Assembly: GCA_946221915.1 (NCBI GenBank)
Contig: CAMIKG010000017.1
Coordinates: forward strand, 1-64,000
Source of the DNA: an uncultured Erwinia sp.
GTDB lineage: Bacteria; Pseudomonadota; Gammaproteobacteria; Enterobacterales; Enterobacteriaceae
Reading direction: 5' to 3'
DNA: 64,000 nt
Part shown: positions 1-9,163 of the stretch, piece by piece
Position numbering within the stretch: position 1 is the first letter of the stretch
How the letters are laid out: every line of letters starts with the position of its first letter
Notes under the pieces: model-generated
Told to the model about the DNA's origin: nothing
The model's input: only the letters and a program-made list of their open reading frames with translations
Database searches by the model: none
Made by a program: the position numbers and the translations under genes

Positions 1-54
<54 letters not shown>

Positions 55-199
55 GGTTTTTTTCTCAAAAATCTCCCTGAAATACCCATATTGTCCATTC
101 ACGGACAGCATTGTTTTCATTCCGATTTATCGCCACCACTATCCCGCGCCAGCCAGCCTTTGACCGCCAGATGACGCCTGATAACGTGCACGTTTACCG

Positions 200-1708
200 C
201 TATTCCACTGCCTGCCGGGTCGCGAACACCAGTTGCCGGTTCAGCGCCAGCACATCATCTTCCGAAAAACGCCCGGCGTAGAACTGCAGTTTGGCGTAGC
301 CCTGGAACCACTCGACATAACTGCGCAGCAGTTCCAGTCGCGCCTGATACGCCTGGCGTTCCGCATTCAGCGCATCGCTGTTAGTGCGTTCGCCGCCGGA
401 GACGCTGCGGCGCATCGCCTGCACCAGCTGCGTGCTGTCGGCCGCGTTCTGGCGCAGGGTCGTGATGCGTCTGCTGCTGGTGGCACAGACGCGGTAATAC
501 TTCTCCAGCATCGTGGCGGTGTTGCTGGTGGCGTGATCGAGTTCGAAACGCGCCTGTTCGCGGCGATTCACCGCCTGGCGCGTGGCATAGTAACTGGAAC
601 CGCCGTTAAACAGCGGAACAGTGACCTGCAGGCCAATGGTATTGCTGTCGTAGTTACGGCCTTTGTTGTTGATATTGTCCGACTCGATATGTTCATACGA
701 CGCATACGCCGAAACGCGCGGCATAAACTGGCCTTTTTCGCGCTCAATGGTCAGATCGTTGTAGCGCACGCCGAGTCGTGCCGCCTGCACTTCCGGGTTC
801 TGCTGCCGGGCATCGGTCTGCAGGGTTTTCAGATCGGCACTCTGCAATGGCAACAGTTCGCTTTCCAGATTAATCGCCATCAGCTGCTGTTCGTGCAGCG
901 GCTCGCCCAGCAGCGCCGCCAGCTCGCGCAGGCGGTCGGCCAGCTCGTTTTCGTAGTTCACCAGTTCGGCTTCTGTGGCGCCAATCTGGGTGCGTGTTTC
1001 GAGGATATCGATGCGTGTCCCTTCGCCCTGCGCCATCATCCGTTCATTGCCGCGCAGCATCTCCTGATATATACGCAGCTGATAGCGCGCCAGCTGCAGC
1101 GAATCCCGCGCCAGCAGCGCATTGAGATAGGCGTCGATAAGCGTCACTGCTTCCTGCTGAAACTGCAGGCGATACTGCAGATCGGCATATTCCGCCTGGG
1201 TTTCACCCATGCGGTATGTACTGATCGCCGAATAGTCGAACAGCGTCTGTTCGATGGTCACCCCGCGGCGCTGGCCGTAGAACTTATCTTTAACGGTAAC
1301 GGACTGATCGGCGCCCGACACGGCCACCTTTTCCGCCAGCCGCGTGCGGTTACGCAGATAGTTGATCGACGCCTGGGGCAGCAGTGCGGCGCGCGCGATA
1401 TTGCCTGAGTCGCGGCCTGCGTCACGCGCGGCGCGAGCCGCCTGTACCTGGGGATCGTTGAGCAACATGCGCTCATAAGCCTGCACGAGGTTAATCACCG
1501 GTCCATCGCTGGCAGGCATGGCAGAGGATGAACGCTGTGGCGGCAGTAATGATGATGATGATGGCGTAAGAAAATCGGCCTGCGCCAGCGGCATGACCGC
1601 CAGCGAGCATAGCAGGGCCAGCATCGTCCGGCGCATCGTTGCTCTCCATACCGGTTTCGCCGCACAGGTTCTCTGCCGCGCTATTACGGTGTTATTGCAT
1701 CCGTTCAT
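200..1708 (-). CDS. TolC-family outer membrane protein of a type I secretion system (HasF/PrtF-like)
   Basis: Outer membrane channel that would complete the exporter formed with the two upstream genes. The body (502 aa from this start) shows the TolC pattern of two internally similar long alpha-helical and strand halves, with Gln/Arg/Glu/Ala-rich heptads and GLQVTVPLFNGG near the second barrel segment. The start at 1708 has a strong GGAGGAG ribosome site and lies 4 nt after the adaptor stop codon, which suggests translational coupling. An alternative ATG at 1636 (Met25, with GGAGAG upstream) begins a cleaner signal peptide, MRRTMLALLCSLAVMPLAQA, cleaved before Asp45; either start gives the same mature protein. 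It is the last gene of the minus-strand iron locus. Serratia has operons typically use the housekeeping TolC and carry hasB at this place, so a dedicated TolC here is a difference. Confidence 0.88.
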   Translation of the reverse strand: MNGCNNTVIARQRTCAAKPVWRATMRRTMLALLCSLAVMPLAQADFLTPSSSSLLPPQRSSSAMPASDGPVINLVQAYERMLLNDPQVQAARAARDAGRDSGNIARAALLPQASINYLRNRTRLAEKVAVSGADQSVTVKDKFYGQRRGVTIEQTLFDYSAISTYRMGETQAEYADLQYRLQFQQEAVTLIDAYLNALLARDSLQLARYQLRIYQEMLRGNERMMAQGEGTRIDILETRTQIGATEAELVNYENELADRLRELAALLGEPLHEQQLMAINLESELLPLQSADLKTLQTDARQQNPEVQAARLGVRYNDLTIEREKGQFMPRVSAYASYEHIESDNINNKGRNYDSNTIGLQVTVPLFNGGSSYYATRQAVNRREQARFELDHATSNTATMLEKYYRVCATSSRRITTLRQNAADSTQLVQAMRRSVSGGERTNSDALNAERQAYQARLELLRSYVEWFQGYAKLQFYAGRFSEDDVLALNRQLVFATRQAVE

Positions 1709-1712
1709 TCTG

Positions 1713-3062
1713 TCACTCCTCCGTCAGCGCCAGCCGGGTGCGGTCACGCAGTGGTTTTATCAGATAGTTCATCAGGGTTCGTTCGCCTGTTTTCACAAAT
1801 GCGGTGACCGGCATACCCGGCTGCAGCAGCAGTCCCGGCAGCACTTCGCGTCCCTGCAGTCCATCGACGATGATCTCGACATGGTAATAAGGCTGGCCTT
1901 CGGCATCTTCCAGCCGGTCAGCCGACACGGTACGCACGGTGCCAGGCAGTTTCGGCGTAGAGGCGCGGCTAAAGGCCATAAACTCCAGTTCCACCTGCTG
2001 GCCCGGATGCACTTTGTCCACCGACTGCACCGGCAGGCGACCCTCAACGCGCAGCGGCTGATCGCCAGGCACAATGTCCATCAGTTTGTCGCCCGCACTG
2101 ACCACGCCACCTTCGGTAAACACTTTCAGTCCGGCGACGATACCGCTGGCTGGCGCCACAATACGGGTGTTGGTGACCTCATACTGAGCGCTCTCCAGTC
2201 GCGACTGCAGCTCCGCGCTGCGTGAACGGGTCTCGGCCAGCGCATTACGCAGATCTTTCTGGTAATTCTCGCGCTGCTGGATCAGCTGCAGCTGTGCTTC
2301 GCGCAGCTGACCTTCAAGACTGGCGAGCCGCCCCTGGTCGTCGGCGACAGAACTATTCAGCTGCAGGAACTGACGTTCCGTCTCCAGCAGGCGATTGCGC
2401 GCCAGCAGGCCGTCTTCAGCCAGCGCTCTTTGACTGGTCAGCTGGCGTTCGAAGGTGGTGCGTTGTTGCTGGCGCGCCAGCAGGCTGCGGCGCAGGCTGT
2501 CGCGCTGATCGCGCGAGCCGCGTAATGCTGCTTCCATGCCATCCAGCGTCGCCTGCTGGGCGCTGCGGCGGCTGTCGAAAAGCTGCTGCTGGATCTGCAG
2601 AATGTCCGCCAGTTGCGGGCTCTCGCCGTGCAGTAAACGATCGTCAAAGCGGATCTGCGCCTGGCCGTCGCGTTCGGCCACCAGCCGGTTTTCGCTGGCC
2701 AGGCTGCTCAGATACTGAAAGCGCAGTGCATCGAGCTGACTGGCGGGCAGCGTTGGCTCCAGCGCCACCAGCAGCTGACCAGCCTGCACCTTATCGCCCT
2801 CGGCGACCAGGATATGCTGCACCTTGCCGCTGGTCAGCGGTTGTACGGCCTTACTGTTGCCACTGACGATCACTTTCGCTTCCAGCGGGACGCCTGCATC
2901 CAGCGGCGCCAGTGCTGCCCAGGCGAGAAAGCCTGTCACACCGGCCAGCACGATCAGCCAGCCCAGACGAACATAGTAGCGGTTGTCGACTGACAGCAGA
3001 TCGTCATCCGGCAAAGCCACTTCATTGGCGGCCGTCAGATTGAGTACGGGTTTGCTGCTCAT
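1713..3062 (-). CDS. Type I secretion membrane fusion (adaptor) protein, HasE/PrtE family
   Basis: 449-aa HlyD-family periplasmic adaptor linking the inner membrane ABC protein to the TolC-like channel. It has a short cytoplasmic N-terminus, one membrane segment at about residues 32-52 (LGWLIVLAGVTGFLAWAALA), a lipoyl-like half (VIVSGNSKAVQPLTSGKVQHILV), a long coiled-coil region of about 150 residues rich in Gln/Arg/Leu, then the second lipoyl half and beta-barrel (IVAPASGIVAGLKVFTEGGVV). The length is that of HasE/PrtE (about 440-450 aa). Its ATG overlaps the stop of the upstream ABC gene (ATGA, 3059-3062), so the two are translationally coupled. Confidence 0.92.
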   Translation of the reverse strand: MSSKPVLNLTAANEVALPDDDLLSVDNRYYVRLGWLIVLAGVTGFLAWAALAPLDAGVPLEAKVIVSGNSKAVQPLTSGKVQHILVAEGDKVQAGQLLVALEPTLPASQLDALRFQYLSSLASENRLVAERDGQAQIRFDDRLLHGESPQLADILQIQQQLFDSRRSAQQATLDGMEAALRGSRDQRDSLRRSLLARQQQRTTFERQLTSQRALAEDGLLARNRLLETERQFLQLNSSVADDQGRLASLEGQLREAQLQLIQQRENYQKDLRNALAETRSRSAELQSRLESAQYEVTNTRIVAPASGIVAGLKVFTEGGVVSAGDKLMDIVPGDQPLRVEGRLPVQSVDKVHPGQQVELEFMAFSRASTPKLPGTVRTVSADRLEDAEGQPYYHVEIIVDGLQGREVLPGLLLQPGMPVTAFVKTGERTLMNYLIKPLRDRTRLALTEE

Positions 3063-4864
3063 GCGCCCTCCCGGCGTGGCGAGAAATGGTTACTGACCAG
3101 CGGCGTGATGCGTGCCGTGGTCTGAGGCGCGGATGGCCGTGCGGGTTGCGCCTGAGGTGACGCGGGTGTCTTGCGCTGAATGCGCTGCATCACTTCGCTC
3201 AGCGGACCGAAATCGGCTTGCGCGCCAGCATGCAGCACCAGCAGCATATCGGCCTGCTTGAGGATATTCGGTTTATGGGTGATCACCACCAGCGTGACGC
3301 CAGCCTGTTTGATGCGGCCTATGGCCTGCGCCAGCATTGCGTCACCGGCTTCGTCGAGATTGGCGTTAGGTTCGTCCAGCACCACCAGGCAGGGCTCGCC
3401 ATACAGCGCCCGCGCCAGCCCGACCCGCTGGCGCTGACCCCCTGACAGACCCATGCCGTTTTCACCGAGACGGGTGTGATAGCCTGCGGGCAGTTGCAGA
3501 ATCAACTCGTGCACGCCCGCCATCTGCGCGGCGGCAATCACTTTTTCCTCGTCCAGCTCGCCGAAACGGGCGATGTTTTCCGCCACGGTTCCGGAGAACA
3601 ACTGCACATCCTGCGGCAGATAGCCCACCAGTGTACCCAGCGCTTCTGCACGCCATTGATTCAGCGGAGCACCGTCGAGCCGCACGTTACCGCGCAGCGG
3701 CGGCCAGGCATTCACCAGGCAGCGTGCCAGCGTAGTTTTTCCTGCGCCGGAGGAGCCGATGACCACCAGTGTCTGGCCGGCAGTCAGTTTAAAATCGATG
3801 CCGCGTAATACTGGCTGAGTCTGGCTGGGCGGAGCGGCCATCAGCGCCTCCACCGCGAGTGCGCCAGCGGGACGCGGGAAATCCATGCCGGCGGCCAGCG
3901 GCGGAAAGTCCGCCAGCAGCTGGCTCAGGCGACGCTCTGCCTCTTTCACGCTGGTCCACTGGCGTGATGCGCCAATCAGCTGGTCAATCGGCGCCAGCGC
4001 ACGGCCGAGCAGAATCGAACCGGCAATCATCATGCCTGCGGTCATCTCCTGATTCAGCACCAGCCAGGCGCCAAGCCCCAGCGCCAGCGACTGCACCGCC
4101 ATACGCAATGCCTTGTTCCAGCCCTGAATACCCGCCATTCGCGCGCTGGCCAGATTTTGCTCGCGGACATAGTCGAGATGCTGCACGGCCCAGCGGCGGC
4201 GCAGGCTGCTGAGCATACCCATGCCCGCCACCACTTCGGCGTTGCGCAGATTAGCGGCGGCGTCGCGACGCGAAGAGATCGCCAGTGCTCCTGCACGCTG
4301 CAGATGCGGGCGGGTAACGCGCTCGTTGAGCCAGCCAATCGCCATCAGCACCGCCGTGCCCGCGAGGGCAAACCAGCCGAGCAGTGGATGGAACAGGAAC
4401 ATCACCAGCAGATAAACCGGGAACCACGGGGCATCAAACAGGGCGAACAGTGACTGGCCGGTGGCGAACTGACGCAGTTGCTGCAAATCTTCCAGCGGCT
4501 GTGCGGCATTCAGTTTGCCGGTTTTCAGGTTGGCGCTAAACGCGGCGTCGAAGATACGCGGCGCCAGCGTACGGTCAAAGCCGGTGCTCAGGCGTAACAC
4601 CACCAGGCTGCGCACCCACTCCAGCGCGCCCATAAAAGCGAACATCATCAGCACCATCAGCGTCAGCATCAGCAGTGTCATGGCATTGCCGGAGGTCAGC
4701 ACCCGGTCATACACCTGCAGCATATACAGCGCTGGCGCCAGCATCAGCAGGTTGATGACGCCCGAAAATACGCCAAGATGAATGAAACTGCGTTTGTAGC
4801 TCAGCAGGGCGCGCGCCAGCTCGCCGCGTGCATTGGTTACCGGCCGGGAAGTGCCCGTTGTCAT
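3059..4864 (-). CDS. Type I secretion ABC transporter, HasD/PrtD family
   Basis: 601-aa fused membrane/ATPase subunit that would energise export of the HasA-like protein. Membrane segments fall in residues about 28-180 and 255-285. The nucleotide-binding domain has Walker A GSSGAGKTT (370-378), signature LSGGQ (473-477), Walker B CLVVLDE (492-498) and the H-loop His (about 530). There is no N-terminal C39 peptidase domain, as expected for exporters of uncleaved C-terminal-signal substrates. The reading frame is open upstream to 5053, but the ATG at 4864 has a good AAAAGGGG site and starts directly before the conserved LLSYKRSFIHLGVFSGVINLL region; the upstream 63 residues have no family character. 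It is separated from the hemophore-like gene by 236 bp that contain a strong hairpin. Confidence 0.92.
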   Translation of the reverse strand: MTTGTSRPVTNARGELARALLSYKRSFIHLGVFSGVINLLMLAPALYMLQVYDRVLTSGNAMTLLMLTLMVLMMFAFMGALEWVRSLVVLRLSTGFDRTLAPRIFDAAFSANLKTGKLNAAQPLEDLQQLRQFATGQSLFALFDAPWFPVYLLVMFLFHPLLGWFALAGTAVLMAIGWLNERVTRPHLQRAGALAISSRRDAAANLRNAEVVAGMGMLSSLRRRWAVQHLDYVREQNLASARMAGIQGWNKALRMAVQSLALGLGAWLVLNQEMTAGMMIAGSILLGRALAPIDQLIGASRQWTSVKEAERRLSQLLADFPPLAAGMDFPRPAGALAVEALMAAPPSQTQPVLRGIDFKLTAGQTLVVIGSSGAGKTTLARCLVNAWPPLRGNVRLDGAPLNQWRAEALGTLVGYLPQDVQLFSGTVAENIARFGELDEEKVIAAAQMAGVHELILQLPAGYHTRLGENGMGLSGGQRQRVGLARALYGEPCLVVLDEPNANLDEAGDAMLAQAIGRIKQAGVTLVVITHKPNILKQADMLLVLHAGAQADFGPLSEVMQRIQRKTPASPQAQPARPSAPQTTARITPLVSNHFSPRREGA

Positions 4865-4987
4865 TACAGTCCAGCCCCTTTTGCGGAACATCGATCCTTC
4901 ACGGCATGCGCCGGGAGAGTGAAATCGGCCTGCAGCTTCTGTTTGCAGGCTTACAGGCAAACCGCTAACATTCGCGGTTGCCGGAAA

Positions 4988-5017
4988 GCGGGGCTGACGC
5001 TGTCGCATCAGCCCCGG
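4988..5017 (-). terminator. Hairpin between the hemophore-like gene and the exporter genes (attenuator-like)
   Basis: GGGGCTGA at 4990-4997 pairs perfectly with TCAGCCCC at 5008-5015. On the minus strand the stem is followed by GCTTTCC, a poor T-run. In the Serratia has operon a comparable structure after hasA lets the small secreted protein be made in excess over its exporter. The same role here is an inference. Confidence 0.5.
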
Positions 5018-5100
5018 TATTACCGCGGGTGACGTGCTGACTCCTTCCTTCACAAAAGCGTCAGCGCATACCCGTTTTACTTCGCTTATCTGGCAGTGGC

Positions 5101-5904
5101 TTATGCCGCTTGCAGGAGGTCGCTGGTGGATTCAGCCAGCGCCGCCTGCGCCACCGCAGAAGTGACCACTCCGCCGGACGCATAGTCGCCGGCTTCGTCG
5201 TAGTAGCTGATGGATACGCCAGTACCCGCCAGCGCGCTCTGAATATCCGCGAACGAATCCGTGATATCTGAACCTTTTGACTCCAGGTATTTATCCAGCA
5301 CGAACTCAAATGCTTGCGTGGAAGTGCTGTCGAAGGTCAGGCTGTACAGCACGGCGGTGTTCAGCGTGGCGCTTTCGTACAGTGCAGAGTTCGCCAGCAG
5401 GCTGGCGAAGGTGCCAGAAACCGCAATCGCGGAGTTACCGTTCGCCACACCGAATACGCTGGATGCCACAGAATCGACTGCGATATTAAAGCCAGTGACG
5501 ACGATCAGCGGGTAATCGCTATTGAAGGTGGTCAGCGTTGCTTGTGCTGGGGCCGGGTTGTTATCACCGTCCGGGGTGTAGCCCAGGTAGAGGCTATTCA
5601 GGCTACCGGATGAGGTGAATTCGTAGAGGCCGTCCTGGTCCTGATCGGTGGTGCTCCATGAGAAACCATTAGTTGATTTCACCAGATATTTACCGCCACC
5701 ATCTGTAGGTATCGTGTGATCCACACCCTGGCCTGTATAGATCGTAAAATCGTATGGCTTGTAACCATTTTCGTAGGTACCTAAACCGGTGTGATAGTTC
5801 CCATTCACATCGCGCAGCGAACCAAGATAGGCAGGGTTGTTCGTGCCGATATTGGTTTGGTCGTAGCTGGCACGCCAGCTGGTGATTTCAGACTGTAAAG
5901 ACAT
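5101..5904 (-). CDS. hasA: Secreted hemophore-like protein (HasA-like), type I secretion substrate
   Basis: 267-aa acidic, Ser/Thr/Gly-rich protein with no N-terminal signal peptide and no cysteine, and a hydrophobic C-terminus ending SDLLQAA, like the C-terminal secretion signals of HasA (ELLAA). Its place between a HasR-like receptor and a HasDE exporter makes it the substrate and extracellular partner. Weak collinearity with HasA can be seen by eye (KYLVKST against QYALKST; GLYEFTS around the position of the heme Tyr; a Phe-Asp-Ser/Ala-rich C-terminal helix), but it is about 70-80 residues longer than known HasA (188-206 aa). It has only two histidines, H38 and H63. The start at 5904 is set by AAAGGAG 8 nt upstream; an in-frame ATG eight codons earlier lacks this. 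Heme binding is inferred from context, not shown. Confidence 0.7.
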   Translation of the reverse strand: MSLQSEITSWRASYDQTNIGTNNPAYLGSLRDVNGNYHTGLGTYENGYKPYDFTIYTGQGVDHTIPTDGGGKYLVKSTNGFSWSTTDQDQDGLYEFTSSGSLNSLYLGYTPDGDNNPAPAQATLTTFNSDYPLIVVTGFNIAVDSVASSVFGVANGNSAIAVSGTFASLLANSALYESATLNTAVLYSLTFDSTSTQAFEFVLDKYLESKGSDITDSFADIQSALAGTGVSISYYDEAGDYASGGVVTSAVAQAALAESTSDLLQAA

Positions 5905-5981
5905 GCTGTTTTCTCCTTTAAACATCATCCGGGCGCCACCCCGGTACAGTAGCCCAGCCCCAATGGCTGAAGCGGCGAAAA

Positions 5982-8765
5982 CTAAAAGCGATATTCCACA
6001 TTGGCTGTAAGGGTGCGGCCTGGGTAGAAGTTGTAACCGGTGGAGGTGGCAGTGCCATCAAACTCGTCGGTCAGGTTGGCAAGGTACACCCCAGCTTTAA
6101 ATTGGTCAGTGAAGTGGTAATTGGCGAATAGATCGACCTTAAAGGTCTTAGGCCACAGCGACACTTCGAGCCAGCCATCGCCGTCCGGCAATTCGTTCTG
6201 TGACGGTGAGGATCCCGAGGTTTGCGCATCGTTGACATACCAGTAAGCCGCGCGCTGTTTACCGCGATAATGCAGGGTGGCACCCATTTCCAGTTTGCCG
6301 CTATAGGGTGTCAGGGCGGCGGTCACGCTGCCGCGGATCGGTTCAATCAGGCTGGTTTCCATCCAGTTCCAGCCTGAATAGCATTGAGTGCCGCCATTTC
6401 CTGTTCGGCTATATACAGCATTGCCACTGGCATCGTAGGTTACGTAGTAGCTATTTCCGGGGGACCTCGCACTGCACATTTTATTGTCGTGACGTAGTGG
6501 CACAGTCAAATTACTGCGGATATAAAACAGCGGCTGGCGATAGGCGAGGTTTAGCTCAAAGCCCTGGCGGATAACCGACTCAATGTTGTTAACATTGGCA
6601 ACGGCACCACCCTGTCCGCCTGCACCGCCGCTGATGACTTCATCTCTCATCCATATCGGGCCATAACCGATATAGTTTCGAATTCGGTTGCGGTAGAAAC
6701 CCACACCCACATTCAGTTCGTCTGAATCGTCCAGCCAGGCTGAGTGGTTATAGTTGATCCCTAACTGCAGAGAAACGTTCTTTTCGGGTTTAAGGTCGGG
6801 GTTGGCGACAAATAGCTGCTTCATCCACGCACCAGAGGTATACATTTCATTACTGGTAGGCGCTCGTTCGCTATAGCTGAGCGAGGTGTAAGTGCTGAAG
6901 CCGGTATCCGCAAAGGTATATTGCATGCCGACATTACCGGATTTCAGGTTAAAGCGATGTGTTTGATCATCGGTGATAAACCGAGTATTCCCTGACGCTG
7001 GATCGATATGAAAGGCTTTTGCATATTGCGCAGACGCGGCCTTCGCCATGGCTATGGCCTGGGCAGTCGTATAGCCCTGGCTGCGGTAGAGTTGTCTCAG
7101 ATAGGCTGAGGTAAATTGTGTCCCTTCCTGGGAAATATTACCGCTCATATAGCGCGGGGAATAAATATCCATTTTCACCCTCTGCAACCCGACGCCAGTG
7201 CTAAATTGCCAGGGGCTGTCGCTGTCGGTGCTGAGATTCAGTGCGATGCCGTAAGTCGTATCACGTGAATCGGTATCCCATTTTGCTGACGTGTAATCTA
7301 TACCCTGACTCTCATACTGTCTCTTGAGGCCATCTTCCTCAGAATAACTATCCACTTTTTTATTGGCGCGGCGCATTTGCACCCCTGCGTCCAGACGCCA
7401 GTCGCCGACGACCGGTAACGAGAAGTGGCTACTGTTGTCGAGTTTTATACCCGTTGACTGAATATCAACGTAATAGTGCAGTGGTTCGCCAGCGGCATAA
7501 GAGCCCGGCATACCAATCCAGTTTTGTTTGCGATTCTGCTGTTCATGGAAGAGCTGTACCTGAGGATTAATCAACTCGGAGAACGCTGCCTGGTACTTCA
7601 GGTTCACAACCCGGTTATCCAGGGTAGTGCCAACAGACCAGGGCCGCGAATTCCACTGCGCATCTTCACTGCCATCTGCCGATGACAAAATGTAAGGCTG
7701 CAGGTCGGTTTTATAATCGGCATGACTGGCGGTGGCAAACAACTCCAGACTTTGTGCATATTCATCGTTGAAGTAGTGGCGCAGCCGCAATAACTGGGAA
7801 TCGGCGCGGCGTTCGGTGCCTTTCAGCTCACCGGATTTCGCTGCCTGCCTGAACCACTCTAACTGCTGTGGTGTCATCTGGCAGTTGGTGAGCCCGTCCC
7901 TTGTACCGCCAGCGATCCCTCTGACGGACCATGCGCAATTGTTGGTCGTTACGGATTCTTGCACTCCGTTGGTGAATGTCAGATTGGTGGCGTGGAACTC
8001 ATCCAGCATTGCGCCGTCATTGAAATTACTGCCGATTTTGTAGGCATCATTTTTGCTGTGTGACGCGCCCAGCATGACTTCCCAGCTCTCATCCCGTCCG
8101 GCAAGAAACAATGAGCCAGAGGGTCTTTGACCATTGCCGTACTGACTGAAACCGGTAGAGCCACGCACCATACCCCCAAGGCGCTTACCGGGGCGTAAAA
8201 CGTCATCAAGGTCGAGGTAACGGAAGTCAACGGTACTGCCAAGGCCGCCTAGCGAGCTGGTACCACTGCTGGTGCCGCGACTGACATCAACCGACTGCAA
8301 AAACTGCGGTTCAACAAAAATGGAGCCGGTCTGGCCGATATCCTGGGTAAAGGCGTGGAAATTCTGTGTTACCCCTTCCAGCTGCTGGGTGACGCGGCCA
8401 TGGCCGGCAATGCCCTGTACACCGACCGACACTTCGGGACGTGCATACAGACTGTTCATCGAGGTGCCGGAGACCTGGTCAATCACATCGCTGAGGTGGC
8501 TGGCGCCACGGCGTTCGACATCTTCCTTACTGGCGCCGGTTTTATCATTGCGTGGCGGCGGAGGCGGTGGCGGAGCGCTTTCTGTCACTGTCAGCGTCTC
8601 GCTGGCTGGAGTCGCATTCTGCGCTGCCATCTGAGTCTGTTCCGCTTCTGCGGCTGTCTGTTCTGCCCCAGCCTGTCCACTGCCGAGTATCAGCATGATT
8701 GCCAGTGATAATCTGGCCAGCTGGGTGGTTACCTTTTCGCTGGTATTGTTGCGGCCCCAAATCAT
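5982..8765 (-). CDS. hasR: TonB-dependent outer membrane receptor, HasR-like
   Basis: 927-aa receptor for a ligand delivered by the HasA-like protein. Order of parts: signal peptide (about residues 1-34, ending SGQAGA), a TonB box ETLTVT (56-61), a run of seven prolines (65-71), the plug (about 75-195, with VQGIAGHGRVTQQLEGV and the SLGGLGSTVDF end), then a 22-strand barrel ending in the aromatic YRF. A FRAP-like YSERAPTSNE (631-640) and NPDLKPE (655-661) place it with heme/hemoprotein receptors. The histidine normally found between these boxes is missing (TSGAWMKQLF). There is no N-terminal signalling domain, so control does not run through a HasI/HasS-type sigma/anti-sigma pair. A Fur-like box lies 69-90 bp upstream of the ATG. 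The gap to the hemophore-like gene is 77 nt, so they are probably cotranscribed. Confidence 0.85.
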   Translation of the reverse strand: MIWGRNNTSEKVTTQLARLSLAIMLILGSGQAGAEQTAAEAEQTQMAAQNATPASETLTVTESAPPPPPPPRNDKTGASKEDVERRGASHLSDVIDQVSGTSMNSLYARPEVSVGVQGIAGHGRVTQQLEGVTQNFHAFTQDIGQTGSIFVEPQFLQSVDVSRGTSSGTSSLGGLGSTVDFRYLDLDDVLRPGKRLGGMVRGSTGFSQYGNGQRPSGSLFLAGRDESWEVMLGASHSKNDAYKIGSNFNDGAMLDEFHATNLTFTNGVQESVTTNNCAWSVRGIAGGTRDGLTNCQMTPQQLEWFRQAAKSGELKGTERRADSQLLRLRHYFNDEYAQSLELFATASHADYKTDLQPYILSSADGSEDAQWNSRPWSVGTTLDNRVVNLKYQAAFSELINPQVQLFHEQQNRKQNWIGMPGSYAAGEPLHYYVDIQSTGIKLDNSSHFSLPVVGDWRLDAGVQMRRANKKVDSYSEEDGLKRQYESQGIDYTSAKWDTDSRDTTYGIALNLSTDSDSPWQFSTGVGLQRVKMDIYSPRYMSGNISQEGTQFTSAYLRQLYRSQGYTTAQAIAMAKAASAQYAKAFHIDPASGNTRFITDDQTHRFNLKSGNVGMQYTFADTGFSTYTSLSYSERAPTSNEMYTSGAWMKQLFVANPDLKPEKNVSLQLGINYNHSAWLDDSDELNVGVGFYRNRIRNYIGYGPIWMRDEVISGGAGGQGGAVANVNNIESVIRQGFELNLAYRQPLFYIRSNLTVPLRHDNKMCSARSPGNSYYVTYDASGNAVYSRTGNGGTQCYSGWNWMETSLIEPIRGSVTAALTPYSGKLEMGATLHYRGKQRAAYWYVNDAQTSGSSPSQNELPDGDGWLEVSLWPKTFKVDLFANYHFTDQFKAGVYLANLTDEFDGTATSTGYNFYPGRTLTANVEYRF

Positions 8766-9163
8766 GTCCGTATTAACCTTTTAAAATAAGCAAAATGACA
8801 TTGTTATGAGTACGGATTTGAGCATGAGAGTAAGAATGATAATTAGAATCATTTCGTAATCATGGCGCTCGTATCCTGGTTTCTGTACGCGTCATATGAG
8901 GGGTGTACTGTGTGCATGATGCAATATACCCCTCAGCTCCAGGCTGAATTAGAGCGTTAAGCCCTTGTTCATTATGTGGATTTTTAGTCTGGCAAGAATT
9001 ATCCTGGAGGCTGGATGCTATGAGATGCTGAAAAAATCGGCTACCGCGTTTCAGACAAAATTTGTCTATTACGGCAACATTTTCATATCAATGTTTACGT
9101 TACGCTGACATAAAACGGCGTGGCCTGCCCAATCCTGGTGCATATCAGGCAGGGGAGCGACGG
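8766..9163. other. 398-bp regulatory intergenic region between regulator and receptor
   Basis: No credible gene. It holds the Fur-like box (8834-8855) and a perfect 7-1-7 palindrome AGACAAAATTTGTCT (9053-9067) about 290 bp upstream of the receptor start. A related palindrome, AGACAAGTGTCT, lies upstream of the regulator gene (10289-10300). Either could be a binding site for the AraC-type protein, but this is untested. Confidence 0.5.
8834..8855 (-). promoter_or_regulatory. Fur-box-like operator before the receptor gene
   Basis: The sequence contains an inverted repeat AATGAT-N7-ATCATT, matching the usual Fur palindrome in its half sites, 69-90 bp upstream of the receptor start. TATCAT inside it, read on the minus strand, could serve as a -10. 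Iron repression of the receptor/hemophore operon is inferred from this. Confidence 0.65.

Noticed and set aside
4865..5053. N-terminal extension of the ABC transporter
   Set aside because: The residues are unlike the family and the internal ATG at 4864 has a good ribosome site. The extension also contains the intergenic hairpin.
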